Shown: piece after piece, positions 16,858 through 25,720 of the stretch
Numbering within the stretch: position 1 is the stretch's first letter
Layout of the letters: the number at the start of each line of letters is the position of its first letter
NCBI GenBank assembly: GCA_947650915.1
Contig: CANSWY010000006.1
Coordinates: forward strand, 28,324 to 92,323
DNA length: 64,000 nucleotides
Direction of reading: 5' to 3'
Origin: an uncultured Eggerthellaceae bacterium
GTDB lineage: Bacteria > Actinomycetota > Coriobacteriia > Coriobacteriales > Eggerthellaceae
The notes under the pieces: generated by a model
The model's input: the letters and a program-made list of their open reading frames with translations, nothing else
Database searches by the model: none
Told to the model about the DNA's origin: nothing
Translations under genes and position numbers: made by a program

Positions 16858-18234
16858 TCACGCGGCGAAGCCGACGGTGCGGCCTGATGCGGACCCCTCG
16901 CCTTCCCAGGTGAAGTCCTCCGCCAGCAGCAGCGAAAGCTCCTCGACGGACAGCGCGTCGTCATCGGACAGCTGGCCGGACAGCCGCACGCTCTGAGCCA
17001 CGATGGCATCCAGATCGATCGCCGCATCTATGGCGTCCGCATACTGAGGGAACGCGATGCGCGCCTCATGACAGGTGGCCCATTCGCCGAAGACGCGCTC
17101 AAGATCGGCGCGGTCATCGGCGCGCATGCGCTTCGACAACAGAACGCCCATGCTCTCATCGGGCGTGATGCCGCGCTCGGCTGCCATATGCTCCATCTTC
17201 GCCAGGTTGCGCTCGTAGCTGCTGCGGGACAGCCGGCTGCCCCGGTCCTTCGATATCACCACGATGGGCTTGTTGTAACGCCGGCGCAGGCGCATCACCA
17301 TGTCCTTCTTGCCTTCAGGCACAGAAAAGAACACCTGCGTCTTGCACTGCACGTCCTCGATCAGGCCAAGGAGCCTGGTGAAGAGCGCGTAGGCGGTCAT
17401 GTCGTAGCCCATCTCGCCCTCAAGCGCGCCGTAGCGGACCACCAGCACATTGCCTTCGATGGCCCGGATCAGCTGATGGTTCAGATACGTGCTGAACTCG
17501 CAGCTTTCGGCATGCGTGGGCCAGTGCAGGTAATTGTCTATGTCGAGGGTGAAGACGTGGCTCGAATCCACGCGTCCGGCACCCACCAGGGCACCCAGCA
17601 AGATGGCGATGGCATCATCAGCATCGGAGAGCGCATTGCCCTCCACGATATAGGAGATGGGAGCGAAGGCCGCCCCGCCTTCATCCGCACCAGCGCATGC
17701 AGCGGACGCCGCCGCAAGCTGGGGCGCGGGCGCGAAGACGCGTGCGAGCTCCGCCTTCAGGCTCTCCCCATAGCTGGAAGCAGCCGCAAGATTCGCCGCC
17801 GCCTCTTCGCTGAGCGGCTTGCTCGCGATATGCTCCTTGAAGCCCCGGCTGCTGCGGGCTGAGAAAGAGCAGGTGTTCGAAAGGTTCAGCCGGCGCTTGA
17901 TCTGGCTCTCGTCGAAAGAACAGCTGGAGTACCGGAAGATGTCATCAAGAAAGCACCCTTTGATGGTGCACTCCTCTATGCGCGTCTGCTCAACGCCCTC
18001 CAGCCCCCAGCTGCTCATGGCGCGCTTGAGGTGCCTCTGCGCCAAAGCCTCGTTCGTTGCGCCGTCCTTGGCTATGAGCGTGGCGCAGAAGTTCTCCCGC
18101 AGCTCATCCGAATACCCGCTCCGGCGATACGGAAGGATGAACACCTTGTCGTCGAATTCGCTGTGGATCGGCTGGAACGAATCGGTCCACGAAGTGGATC
18201 CCTCGAATGCGTAGAATGCTCTGAAGTACCGCAT
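16858..18234 (-). CDS. Unrecognised cytosolic protein of the WYL cassette (458 aa)
   Basis: The N-terminal 130 residues look like a compact domain (MRYFRAFYAFEGSTSW). After a linker, residues 190-340 alternate hydrophobic strands and helices (VFTLDIDNYLHW, NVLVVRYGAL, KTQVFFSVPEGKKD, NKPIVVISKDR) in a way that recalls an AAA/P-loop ATPase core, but there is no Walker A GxxxxGK[ST], so nucleotide binding is not claimed. The ATG at 18234 has an AAGGGGG site. An 85-bp gap separates it from the WYL gene upstream. Not recognised. Confidence 0.75.
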   Translation of the reverse strand: MRYFRAFYAFEGSTSWTDSFQPIHSEFDDKVFILPYRRSGYSDELRENFCATLIAKDGATNEALAQRHLKRAMSSWGLEGVEQTRIEECTIKGCFLDDIFRYSSCSFDESQIKRRLNLSNTCSFSARSSRGFKEHIASKPLSEEAAANLAAASSYGESLKAELARVFAPAPQLAAASAACAGADEGGAAFAPISYIVEGNALSDADDAIAILLGALVGAGRVDSSHVFTLDIDNYLHWPTHAESCEFSTYLNHQLIRAIEGNVLVVRYGALEGEMGYDMTAYALFTRLLGLIEDVQCKTQVFFSVPEGKKDMVMRLRRRYNKPIVVISKDRGSRLSRSSYERNLAKMEHMAAERGITPDESMGVLLSKRMRADDRADLERVFGEWATCHEARIAFPQYADAIDAAIDLDAIVAQSVRLSGQLSDDDALSVEELSLLLAEDFTWEGEGSASGRTVGFAA

Positions 18235-18319
18235 GGCTGCCCCCTTGCTTCAGTGTTGCTCATTTCACAAGGGGCAGTATGGCGGCCTTCTGAGACGTTT
18301 TCGTCTCATCAATGCACGG

Positions 18320-19525
18320 CTATTTCCCGTTGATCAGCTCGTCTCTCGACTTCCGGTCCTCCAGACTGATGGCACCGGGTTCGCCCGCATACATGTCGTG
18401 GATGGTCTGTCCCGCATCGGCCAGCACCTGGCGCAGCTCAGGTGGCGAGAGCACCTCCACCATACGGTAATACTGCAGCGCCCAGAAGAGCACGGAATAC
18501 AGCGCCGACTTGAGCGTGACGTCGATGGTGTCCTCCTGCTCGTTCTTGAAGTGCACGTTGGGTCCGAACTGGTCGTAGAGCGTGTGCAGGCTTTCCTTGT
18601 TGATGCGCAGTTCGACGTTCACCTCTTTGCCGGACATCATGTAGGAATGGCGTTCGCGGAACTTGATGACGTTCACGTTCGACTCTGACGGACCGAAAGA
18701 GCTGTTCTCATCGATCTGAACCTCTTTCATCAGGTCGATCCTGAACTTGTAGATCTCATCGCTGTTCAAGTAATGGGCCAGCAGATAGTAGTGGCCCTTG
18801 GATATCAGAAGCTGGATGGGCACCACCTGGTGACGCTTGGCCCGCCACCCCGTTTTCGCCAGTCTCAGCTTGCCGTCCTTGCTGAAGACGCCCAAGCGGA
18901 ACTCCACGCATTTGCCACGCGCGATCGCATCATTGAGATCCTCGATGTTCAGAAAGAACTCCGGATTGGTGGCGGGGAGATGGCCTTCCCGCCTGATGCC
19001 AGGCACGACGATCTCTTCCGGGCTGAGCACCTTCAGCTTGTCGATCAGATCATCTATCTGCTTAGGAGGGATCACCGAAGAGGCTATCACCGTATCAATG
19101 AGCATGCGCACTTCGCTGGGCACGAAATCCAGGCCTGACTCACCCAGCTCCACCAAACGCCAGCCCTTGCGGAGCAGCTGCCTTCCACCCTGCGCGGACG
19201 CGCCCCCGGACGCATTGCGCTCACCCTCCAGATACTCAAGGCGGAAACCCAAGGACGGATCATCAAGGGTGGCGCTGTGAAGGCGGGTCAGGTTGTCGCC
19301 CACCGCCTTGATCTGGGTGACGATCCCATGATCGGCTTCAAGGAAATTGACGATCTGCTGGCGCGTCAGGTAGCGGTTCCCCTCATCGTCCTGCTCCGCC
19401 CCCTCAAAGGCATGCTTCCTCAGCACTTGGAGGATATAGAACGGCCACAGCTTCTTGTCCACCGGCTTTTGTTTGGGAACTTTCTTCGCCTGCCCGCTTT
19501 TTCTCCCCGTTGCTTTCGCTGCCAT
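18320..19525 (-). CDS. WYL-domain transcriptional regulator
   Basis: The 401-residue protein has the layout of WYL regulators: an N-terminal winged-HTH region (YILQVLRKHAFEG...LTRQQIVNFLEA), a central beta-barrel with HQVVPIQLLISKGHYYLLAHY as the WYL-like ligand-binding segment (about residues 225-250) and a C-terminal WCX domain (ELRINKESLHTLYDQFG). WYL proteins bind nucleic-acid ligands and often control defence or DNA-repair loci. The ATG at 19525 has an excellent AAGGAG site 6 bp upstream; upstream codons come from a repeat. Confidence 0.85.
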   Translation of the reverse strand: MAAKATGRKSGQAKKVPKQKPVDKKLWPFYILQVLRKHAFEGAEQDDEGNRYLTRQQIVNFLEADHGIVTQIKAVGDNLTRLHSATLDDPSLGFRLEYLEGERNASGGASAQGGRQLLRKGWRLVELGESGLDFVPSEVRMLIDTVIASSVIPPKQIDDLIDKLKVLSPEEIVVPGIRREGHLPATNPEFFLNIEDLNDAIARGKCVEFRLGVFSKDGKLRLAKTGWRAKRHQVVPIQLLISKGHYYLLAHYLNSDEIYKFRIDLMKEVQIDENSSFGPSESNVNVIKFRERHSYMMSGKEVNVELRINKESLHTLYDQFGPNVHFKNEQEDTIDVTLKSALYSVLFWALQYYRMVEVLSPPELRQVLADAGQTIHDMYAGEPGAISLEDRKSRDELINGK

Positions 19526-19589
19526 ACCAAGCTCCTTGAGGACCGTGCGCAACATTACCCATCGGCACCCTATCATCCCATACCCGCCT

Positions 19590-19731
19590 GATGTGCAAAA
19601 GGGACGTCCCAAATTGCACATAGGATGAGTCTCTCAGTGCCCATTCTCTTTTCCTATGTGCAATTTGGAACGTCCCTTTTGCACATCAGGCAACCTCACG
19701 GGTGCAATTTGGGACACCCCTTTCGCACATC
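19590..19731. repeat. Family 1 repeat (98 bp) plus one 44-bp right-arm unit
   Basis: Full copy 19590-19687 with reversed arm marker (left GTCCC, right GGAAC) and the same loop as 15463-15560. The attached 44-bp unit (19688-19731) has drifted to GGGACACCCC. Confidence 0.93.
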
Positions 19732-19759
19732 CTGGCGGTGAGCGGCACGGGCCCGCGGT

Positions 19760-20476
19760 TCATCGCCGGCGCGGGGGTTCGGGTTCGTATTCTTCGGGGT
19801 GGCCGTCGGCATCGAAGGTGAACGCCGTATATCGTTCGCGTTCGATATCGTACTTCAGCACGGGGACCTGGCCGGACTTGTGCGTCGTGCCATCCAGGTA
19901 GTAGTGGCTCGCGCCATCCCAGTAGACATCGTGGAAGCTCTCATCTTGGGCCATGTTGAACGTGCCCGTATGCCCCGCGATGACATCCTTCAGGAACGGG
20001 CCTTCGTTCCACGGGAACATCTCGCACATGGTCTCTTCCGGGGTGCCCACTTTCCACAGGTCTCCCGCCTCTTCATCAACGCCCGCGTGCACGAAGATCT
20101 GCGTGGGCGTCTCGTAGAAGAACGGCAGCTTCTTCATCCACGCGAACGCAGGATCTTCCTCGTATTCGGTGAAGCGATGCTCTTCCACGAATCGATATTC
20201 ATGATTCCCCATGAGCGCGATGACCTGGCCCGGATGCTCGTCTTGCAGGCGCATGATCTCACGGATCATGGTGAAGTCGCCATCGGGCGGGGGCATGTAA
20301 TCGCCGCAGAGGATGAGCTTGCTCTCCGGGTGGCTCAGATCAACCACCGCCATGGAATGTTAGAACGCCTCCATCTCACCGTGCATGTCGCTCATCGCGT
20401 AAATGTATGGCATCAAAGCCTCCCTTGCCTCAACATCCAGCTTTTTCTGCCGCTGTTCCAATTCCATCTTGTCCAT
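19760..20476 (-). pseudogene. Calcineurin-like phosphoesterase broken by an in-frame stop
   Basis: A good start (ATG 20476, GGAGG 6 bp upstream) begins a frame with the first metal motif SDMHGEMEAF. A TAA at 20360-20362 interrupts it, and the same frame resumes with AVVDLSHPESKLILCGDY, GNHEY and a VHAG motif, running to 19760. The gene would encode about 237 residues. The downstream part (from ATG 20353) lacks the DxH metal ligands and has no ribosome binding site, so it is probably inactive unless the stop is read through. The context resembles serine/threonine-type metallophosphatases; a second, intact-looking phosphoesterase is at 22675. Confidence 0.8.
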
Positions 20477-20524
20477 TGGCATCCTCCTGACTGCTTGCCC
20501 TGCAGCGTCACCGCGAACGATGCC

Positions 20525-21829
20525 TCAACTGTTGAGATACCCGGCCAGGTACAGAGGGAGGGTGACCTTCTTGCCCGACACGCCGATGTTCCCGGCGGAC
20601 AGCTTGTACCCCATCTGCACATCCTTGCGCTCGAGCATGGCATTGAGCGATGCCGTGGCGCCCCTCTTCGCCTTCACCTCCACAGGCACGATGCCGACGC
20701 CGCGTTCCAGCAGGAACTCGATCTCGATGTTCCCCTTGTCGTTCATCCAGTAGTGCAGGTCGCACCCGCTCTTGGAGAGCAGGTCGGCCACCGCGTTCTC
20801 GTAAATGCCGCCCTTCATGGGTCCCGCCAGCTCGTCGTTCGCGATGGCCGCCATCATCCCGAACCCGTGCATCGCGCACAGCAATCCAGGATCGCTGAGG
20901 TACACGCGGAACCGGCTCTCGTCCTCATAGGCACGCAGAGGAAACTGAGGCGTGGTCACAGAGCGGCAATAGCGAACCAAGCAGGCATCGTGCAGCCAGT
21001 CGAGCGAGCCGAGGAACTTGCGCGCCGTGCCCTTCTTCTCCACGACACCGTACTTGAACTTGGTGTTCTCCTTCGCCAGCTGGCGCGGTATCGACAAATA
21101 GCACGCCCGCGCCTTGTTGCGGTCGGACGGACTGGCGAACTTCGCAATGTCGTCAAGATAGGCGTCGAGTATCATCTCTTGCTCCGAAAAAGCCGTTGCG
21201 AAGTTCTGTGTGTCGACGAACGCCTGCACCACGGCCGGCATCCCACCGATGGCCATGAACTCCCGAAAGCGCGCGATCATCTTCATATGCACGGCTTCGG
21301 GCAGCGGATTCAATGCGTCGAAGTGCTCCCTCAGCACATCCGTGCTTCCCGCATCAAGCCCGATCGCCCATAGGTACTCCTCGAAATCCAGCCCGTGCAT
21401 CTCCAGCTGACGCTCGTAACCCACCGGGATGGACGTGACCTCTTTATACGAAAGGCCGAGCAGAGAACCGGACGCTATCACGTCGATGCTCTCGTCCTGC
21501 GCCAAGAACTTGAGCGCCGTTCTCGCTTCCGGGCACTCCTGGATCTCATCGAGGAACAGCAGCGTGGAATGGGGAACGAAATCGATGCCAGGAACGAGCA
21601 AAGACATGCGCTTCTTTATCTCGCTGCTTGCGAGGTCCCCCGCAAATACGGCCTTCAGCTCGGGGGACTCGATGAAGTTCAGGGGGATGAAGCTCTTATA
21701 CGCCCTTTTGCCGAATTGCGTGATCGTGTACGTCTTCCCAACCTGGCGCGCACCCTTCACGAGCAGGCATTCCTGGCCATGTTGGTGACGCCATTCCTCA
21801 AGTTTGGCGGTTGTCTTCCTTGTGAGCAA
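20525..21829 (-). CDS. DUF4143-type ATP-binding protein (AAA ATPase with C-terminal nuclease-like fold)
   Basis: The 434-residue protein opens with a P-loop (VKGARQVGKTYT, about residues 24-35) and Walker B (TLLFLDEIQECPEA, about residue 90). Middle helices lead to the DUF4143 C-terminal domain (GGIYENAVADLLSKSG, then EIEFLLERGVGIVPVEVKAK), which has a restriction-endonuclease-like core. Many gut bacteria carry several of these genes; the role is unknown. TTG at 21829 is the start, given by an AGGAG site 5 bp upstream. Three phased copies of an AT-rich sequence lie directly upstream. Confidence 0.88.
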   Translation of the reverse strand: MLTRKTTAKLEEWRHQHGQECLLVKGARQVGKTYTITQFGKRAYKSFIPLNFIESPELKAVFAGDLASSEIKKRMSLLVPGIDFVPHSTLLFLDEIQECPEARTALKFLAQDESIDVIASGSLLGLSYKEVTSIPVGYERQLEMHGLDFEEYLWAIGLDAGSTDVLREHFDALNPLPEAVHMKMIARFREFMAIGGMPAVVQAFVDTQNFATAFSEQEMILDAYLDDIAKFASPSDRNKARACYLSIPRQLAKENTKFKYGVVEKKGTARKFLGSLDWLHDACLVRYCRSVTTPQFPLRAYEDESRFRVYLSDPGLLCAMHGFGMMAAIANDELAGPMKGGIYENAVADLLSKSGCDLHYWMNDKGNIEIEFLLERGVGIVPVEVKAKRGATASLNAMLERKDVQMGYKLSAGNIGVSGKKVTLPLYLAGYLNS

Positions 21830-21848
21830 TTCGCTCCTGTCTCATCAT

Positions 21849-21930
21849 GTGCATATTTTCTAAGGTATTTATACTGTGCAAATGCATATTTTCCAAGGCA
21901 TTTTTGATATCAAATGCATATTTTCCCGAA
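21849..21930 (-). promoter_or_regulatory. Three helically phased GAAAATATGCA repeats upstream of the DUF4143 gene
   Basis: On the minus strand GAAAATATGCA occurs three times, with 32- and 33-bp spacing (plus-strand copies of GCATATTTTC start near 21851, 21884 and 21916), i.e. about three helical turns. A TATAAA hexamer lies between the first two copies upstream of the start. The arrangement looks like operator iterons or recombination sites. Confidence 0.6.
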
Positions 21931-22013
21931 TTTGACAGCGTCTCGCGCATAACGTGACAACAGCGTCGGGCAGTCTCAGGTGGCCATCGCACCATCGGAT
22001 AATGGAAGGTATC

Positions 22014-22655
22014 CTACGCTTCGCCTGCCAAGCCCTTCAGGATGCTCTTCTTGAGCACGCGCGACGTCCACCAAAGGCTGCATTCGCCGCGCACAGCCCA
22101 CGCGGCCATCTGCATGAGCTCGGCCTCGTCACCTTCAGCGCTGCCCTCCCACCTCTCGATGAACATGGGGTTGATGTGATCGTGTTCGAATGTGCCGTCC
22201 TTGCACGGGAACTCGAGCGTGATCTGCATATCGGAGCAATCCCCGATGCTGCCCTCAGGCTTCTCAACGCCAGCCTCGATATCGCGAAGCCAGCTGCGGA
22301 TCCGCGAGCTGCGTTCATCCCAACCAGGTCTGTCGGCATCGACCACCGCCCAGTCGTAGGCCTCGTCGATGTAGCCTGCCACGCTGCCCAGCACGCGCAC
22401 GATGTCGCCCTGCTCGTACAGGTTCGGAAGATCGATCCAGCGGTCCTCGAAGTAAAGATGGGCTTGGATCTGTTCGCGCAGGTTCTTATCTGTCGTCTCG
22501 TCGCGAAGCTGCTGCAAAAGGCCATAGGTGCGCGACGGCGTCAGCTCCAGATTGGCGATGATGGTCGCCTTCTCCATATCGGTGAACGCACGATCGCTTT
22601 CGCGGAGCGCCTCGCGCAGATCCTTCGACGGGATGAAATCTATGACATCGATCAT
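22014..22655 (-). CDS. Unrecognised soluble protein next to a phosphoesterase
   Basis: The 213-residue acidic protein has helix-rich text (MEKATIIANLELTPSRTYGL, EQIQAHLYFEDRWIDLPNLY, DIVRVLGSVAGYIDEAYDW) and no known motif. A strong GAGGAGG site precedes the ATG. It starts 19 bp after the stop of the phosphoesterase gene, so the two form an operon and may act together. Not recognised. Confidence 0.75.
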   Translation of the reverse strand: MIDVIDFIPSKDLREALRESDRAFTDMEKATIIANLELTPSRTYGLLQQLRDETTDKNLREQIQAHLYFEDRWIDLPNLYEQGDIVRVLGSVAGYIDEAYDWAVVDADRPGWDERSSRIRSWLRDIEAGVEKPEGSIGDCSDMQITLEFPCKDGTFEHDHINPMFIERWEGSAEGDEAELMQMAAWAVRGECSLWWTSRVLKKSILKGLAGEA

Positions 22656-22674
22656 CGAGCTTCCTCCTCGGCTG

Positions 22675-23217
22675 TCACGGGTGCACGACGGTTGCGGTGC
22701 CGTCTTCCACCATCAGCATGCTGCACGAGAAGAGCGTCTCCAGCGCTGGAAAGGTCCTCTCAGCGAGCAGGCCGTTGAGCTGGCCAGCCGCCTCTTCCGC
22801 AGTCGCAGGCTCATCCAGATGCTCGTCCACGAACCACTGCGTGAGGCCCGCATGGGTCAACAGGAACCCATCCACCTCGCAAGCGATCTGCGGCTCCAAT
22901 TCAAAGAGCGTCGTTCGGACGAACCCCATCAGGTCCATGTGCGTCCCCGGGCCGCATTTGCCGAGCAGGTACTGGAAGTCATGATTGCCGAACAGCACAT
23001 CCACCTCCAGGCCATTCGCGCGCTGCTCCTCCACCCAATCAGCGAACTCTTCGATCTCACGCATCATCTGGCCGTCTTCCGCGCCCCATTCGTCGCAGAT
23101 GTCGCCCAGGAACACCACGCGATCGAACGGACCCTCGTCCACGAGGACCCCATCCACCGCCGGAAGGATGCTGGATGCCTTCAGATGGACGTCACCCACG
23201 ACCAAGGTCTTCGCCAT
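22675..23217 (-). CDS. Calcineurin-like metallophosphoesterase, short form
   Basis: The metal motifs are visible in order: VVGDVH (residues 6-11), FLGDICDEWG (about 37), VLFGNHDFQYLL (about 75) and LLTHAGLTQWF (about 125). At 180 residues it ends at VEDGTATVVHP, before the usual final GHTP/GHxH metal motif of this family, so it is either a naturally short variant or 3'-truncated. It leads a two-gene operon with the 213-aa protein. Relation to the broken phosphoesterase at 19760 is likely, but the sequences are clearly different. Confidence 0.85.
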   Translation of the reverse strand: MAKTLVVGDVHLKASSILPAVDGVLVDEGPFDRVVFLGDICDEWGAEDGQMMREIEEFADWVEEQRANGLEVDVLFGNHDFQYLLGKCGPGTHMDLMGFVRTTLFELEPQIACEVDGFLLTHAGLTQWFVDEHLDEPATAEEAAGQLNGLLAERTFPALETLFSCSMLMVEDGTATVVHP

Positions 23218-23302
23218 CAGCGTCTGCCCTCCTTGCCCCGCCTGTCATCAGGCCCCAGCATACGTGGAGCCTGAGATGAATTCATCTCACAACTGAAGGC
23301 CA

Positions 23303-23449
23303 GATGTGCAGAAGGGACGTTCCAAATTGCACATAGGAAAAGAGATTGAGCAATGGAAGTCTCTTCCTATGTGCAATTTGGGACGTCCCTTCTGCACATC
23401 CTGGGATCGCTCGTTCTCTGTGCAATTGGGGACGTCCCTTCTGCACATC
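23303..23449. repeat. Family 1 repeat (98 bp) plus a diverged right-arm unit
   Basis: Full copy 23303-23400 (GTTCC left arm; loop GAGCAATGGAAG, close to group A). A diverged unit at 23401-23449 ends in CCCTTCTGCACATC. Confidence 0.92.
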
Positions 23450-23468
23450 AAACGTCAGTTTTGCGCGT

Positions 23469-24410
23469 TCACGTGCGGGGTTCTTCGGGGGCGGTGGTGC
23501 CGAAGAGCGCGCCCAGTATGTCGCAGAACAGCTCTGTGGCGATCCACGGATCAGCCCCGACAGGCGTTCCGGTGGACACCGTGTAGGTGGCCCGCTCCGA
23601 AAGCCGAATGCGCACCAGGTCTTTTGTGACCACGCTCATGGCATCCAGCATGTTGGTAGGGCAGAACACCGCGCCCAGACCGGCCGCGGCCAAGGCCAGG
23701 AGCGTCATCATGTTCTCAGATTCCACCAGCCCTTCCGTCTTGATCTTCGCCCGGGTGAGCTCCATGCGCGAGACCTGCCCCGAGATGTCGTCCACCGTCT
23801 CCAGCAAAAATGGGCACGCGCCCAGCACGCCAAGCCCCTCCGCCTCTGCCCGGCGCACCACTTCATCCACCGAAAGCCCGCAGACGCGCTCGAGCAGGGA
23901 CGCGTCAGCTGCCAGCACCACCTCTTCGGCATACAGCGCGCGCGTGACGGCGCCCGGATGCGCCCCGTCGAAGATGGCGACCACCACGTCGGCTTCATTG
24001 CGTTCGGCCAAGCGGAGCAGCTCCTCGTTGGTGCCTTCGATCAGCTTCACGCTCACGCCCGGCAGGCTCCGGTGGAACTCTTCCAGCACATGGGGCATCA
24101 GCACGCGCCCGCGCATGTTCGAGATGCCCACTTTCAAACGCCCGGAACCTCCAATGGTCACATCGCTCAGGCGGCGCATCATCTGCCGGTTGGCAATGCT
24201 CTGTTCTTGGGCATAGGCCAGGAACACCTCTCCTGCACGCGTCAGCGCGAGGGGCGTGGTGCGCACGACCAGCTTGCAGCCCAGCTCTTTTTCCAGCGCG
24301 GCCAAGCGCGCGGAGAGCGTTTGCTGGGGGATCTGCAGCTCATCGGCGGCGCGCGTGATCGTGCCTTTGTCCACCAGCTCGATGAACCAGTCCCACATCT
24401 CCATGGCCAT
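23469..24410 (-). CDS. LysR-family transcriptional regulator
   Basis: The 313-residue protein has the N-terminal winged HTH (LVDKGTITRAADELQIPQQT, residues 10-29, then LSARLAALEKELGCKL) and a periplasmic-binding-like effector domain (residues 90-300). It is divergent from the TAXI receptor and TRAP permease genes, the usual arrangement for a LysR gene and its target, so it probably controls that uptake system in response to the substrate. The start at 24410 has an AAGGGG site 7 bp upstream. Confidence 0.9.
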   Translation of the reverse strand: MAMEMWDWFIELVDKGTITRAADELQIPQQTLSARLAALEKELGCKLVVRTTPLALTRAGEVFLAYAQEQSIANRQMMRRLSDVTIGGSGRLKVGISNMRGRVLMPHVLEEFHRSLPGVSVKLIEGTNEELLRLAERNEADVVVAIFDGAHPGAVTRALYAEEVVLAADASLLERVCGLSVDEVVRRAEAEGLGVLGACPFLLETVDDISGQVSRMELTRAKIKTEGLVESENMMTLLALAAAGLGAVFCPTNMLDAMSVVTKDLVRIRLSERATYTVSTGTPVGADPWIATELFCDILGALFGTTAPEEPRT

Positions 24411-24485
24411 GTCATGCCCCTTCGTCGTCCGCGTGCCGCGACCCTGGCTTTGGCCGCAGGGTCGCGTCAAGCAATCCTACAAAAC

Positions 24486-24540
24486 ATTTTTGTTAAATCA
24501 CCGAAAACTCTGTAAATCATCGGAAAGCTTACGTAAAATG
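24486..24540. promoter_or_regulatory. AT-rich divergent control region with two phased direct repeats
   Basis: Between the LysR gene and the TAXI receptor gene (242 bp apart), TAAATCA recurs at 24494 and 24513 (19-bp spacing), each followed by a CG-AAA pattern. The region is much more AT-rich than its flanks and is a candidate LysR binding region. Confidence 0.5.
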
Positions 24541-24652
24541 AGCAACGTTCAGATCATGGTTCCGTTCCAAGGAGGGCTGTGTCCGTTCGCTGCGAATGCG
24601 GGCGGTCACGACAAGAGGTGCGGAACCCCCAAACAGGGAAGGGAGCATGCGC

Positions 24653-25654
24653 ATGAAGAAGAAGTTCAGCGCACTTTTGGCCGTTGCGTTCTCGGGCGTC
24701 CTGGCCATGGGATTGGCAGGGTGCTCAGGCGGCACCGCATCTGAAGGCGGGGACGCGCCCGCCGCATCCAACTCGAACCTGCGCTTCGTCACCGGCGGCG
24801 AATCCGGCACCTATTACGCCTACGGCAACGTGCTGGGACAGTACGCCACCAACGGCGATTACGGCGTGGGCGTGACGGCGCTTTCCGGCAATGGCAGCCA
24901 GGCGAACGTGCAGGCCCTGCAGGACGGCGACGCCGACATCGCGTTCTGCCAGGCGGACGTTCTGGCCTACGCCCATGACGGCACGAACCTCTTCGAGGGC
25001 GCCGGCTATGAAGATTTCTCCGTGGTGGCCGACCTGTATCAGGAACAGGTGCAGATCGTGACGTGCGACCCGAACATCAAGACGGTGGCCGATCTGGCCG
25101 GCAAGACGGTATCGGTAGGCGCGGCCGGTTCGGGCGTGTACTTCAACGCCGTTGACGTGCTGGGCGCCTACGACTTGACCATGGACGACATCAGCCCGGT
25201 GTACCAGTCCTTCGCTGATTCCGCTGACTCCCTGAAGGACGAGAAGATCGATGCGGCGTTCATCGTGGCGGGCGCACCCACCACCGCTGTGACCGATCTT
25301 GCCACCACCAAGGCGGTGTACCTGGTGTCCATGGATGACGCCCATGTGGAGAAGCTCATGGCGGAGTCCCCCTACTACTCCAAGTCCATCATCCCGGCTG
25401 ACACCTACGGCACCGAAGGTCCGGTCACCACCGTTTCTGTGGGCGCGGTCATCATCGTGAACAACTCCGTGCCGGAGGAAGCCGTCTACGGGTTCACGAA
25501 ATCCCTCTTCGACGGCGCACAGAACAATGCCGATGCGCACGCGAAGTACGGCGAGCTGGACATCACGGAGGCCAGTTCTGTCACCACGGTCCCCTATCAC
25601 CCAGGCGCTGCGAAGTACTACGCGGAAGAGAACATCACCGTTCCCACTGAGTAG
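24653..25654 (+). CDS. TAXI-family TRAP transporter substrate-binding lipoprotein
   Basis: A signal peptide with lipobox GLAGCSGG is followed by the TAXI receptor pattern: LRFVTGGESGTYYAYGNVLG, GNGSQANVQALQDGDADIAF, LAGKTVSVGAAGSGVYFNAV and a late TTVSVGAVIIVNNSVP. It captures a small anion or amino-acid-like solute outside the membrane for the permease encoded downstream. ATG 24653 is preferred (GGGAG 7 bp upstream) over ATG 24647. The 213-bp gap to the permease gene contains a strong hairpin that may favour excess receptor over permease. Confidence 0.92.
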   Translation: MKKKFSALLAVAFSGVLAMGLAGCSGGTASEGGDAPAASNSNLRFVTGGESGTYYAYGNVLGQYATNGDYGVGVTALSGNGSQANVQALQDGDADIAFCQADVLAYAHDGTNLFEGAGYEDFSVVADLYQEQVQIVTCDPNIKTVADLAGKTVSVGAAGSGVYFNAVDVLGAYDLTMDDISPVYQSFADSADSLKDEKIDAAFIVAGAPTTAVTDLATTKAVYLVSMDDAHVEKLMAESPYYSKSIIPADTYGTEGPVTTVSVGAVIIVNNSVPEEAVYGFTKSLFDGAQNNADAHAKYGELDITEASSVTTVPYHPGAAKYYAEENITVPTE

Positions 25655-25686
25655 TTCTTCCTTCACCCCGATAGCGGCATCTGACG

Positions 25687-25720
25687 ACTCGGAGACGGCG
25701 CCCACGCGCTGTCTCCGAGT
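25687..25720 (+). terminator. Strong intercistronic hairpin (attenuator or mRNA-protecting)
   Basis: Perfect 10-bp stem ACTCGGAGAC / GTCTCCGAGT, followed by CTGGTTTGCT rather than a true U-tract. It sits 32 bp after the receptor stop and before the permease, so partial termination or 3'-end protection is likely. Confidence 0.6.

Noticed and set aside
16858..18234. Calling the 458-aa protein an AAA ATPase
   Set aside because: Strand-helix order is suggestive but there is no P-loop GxxxxGK[ST] anywhere in the protein.
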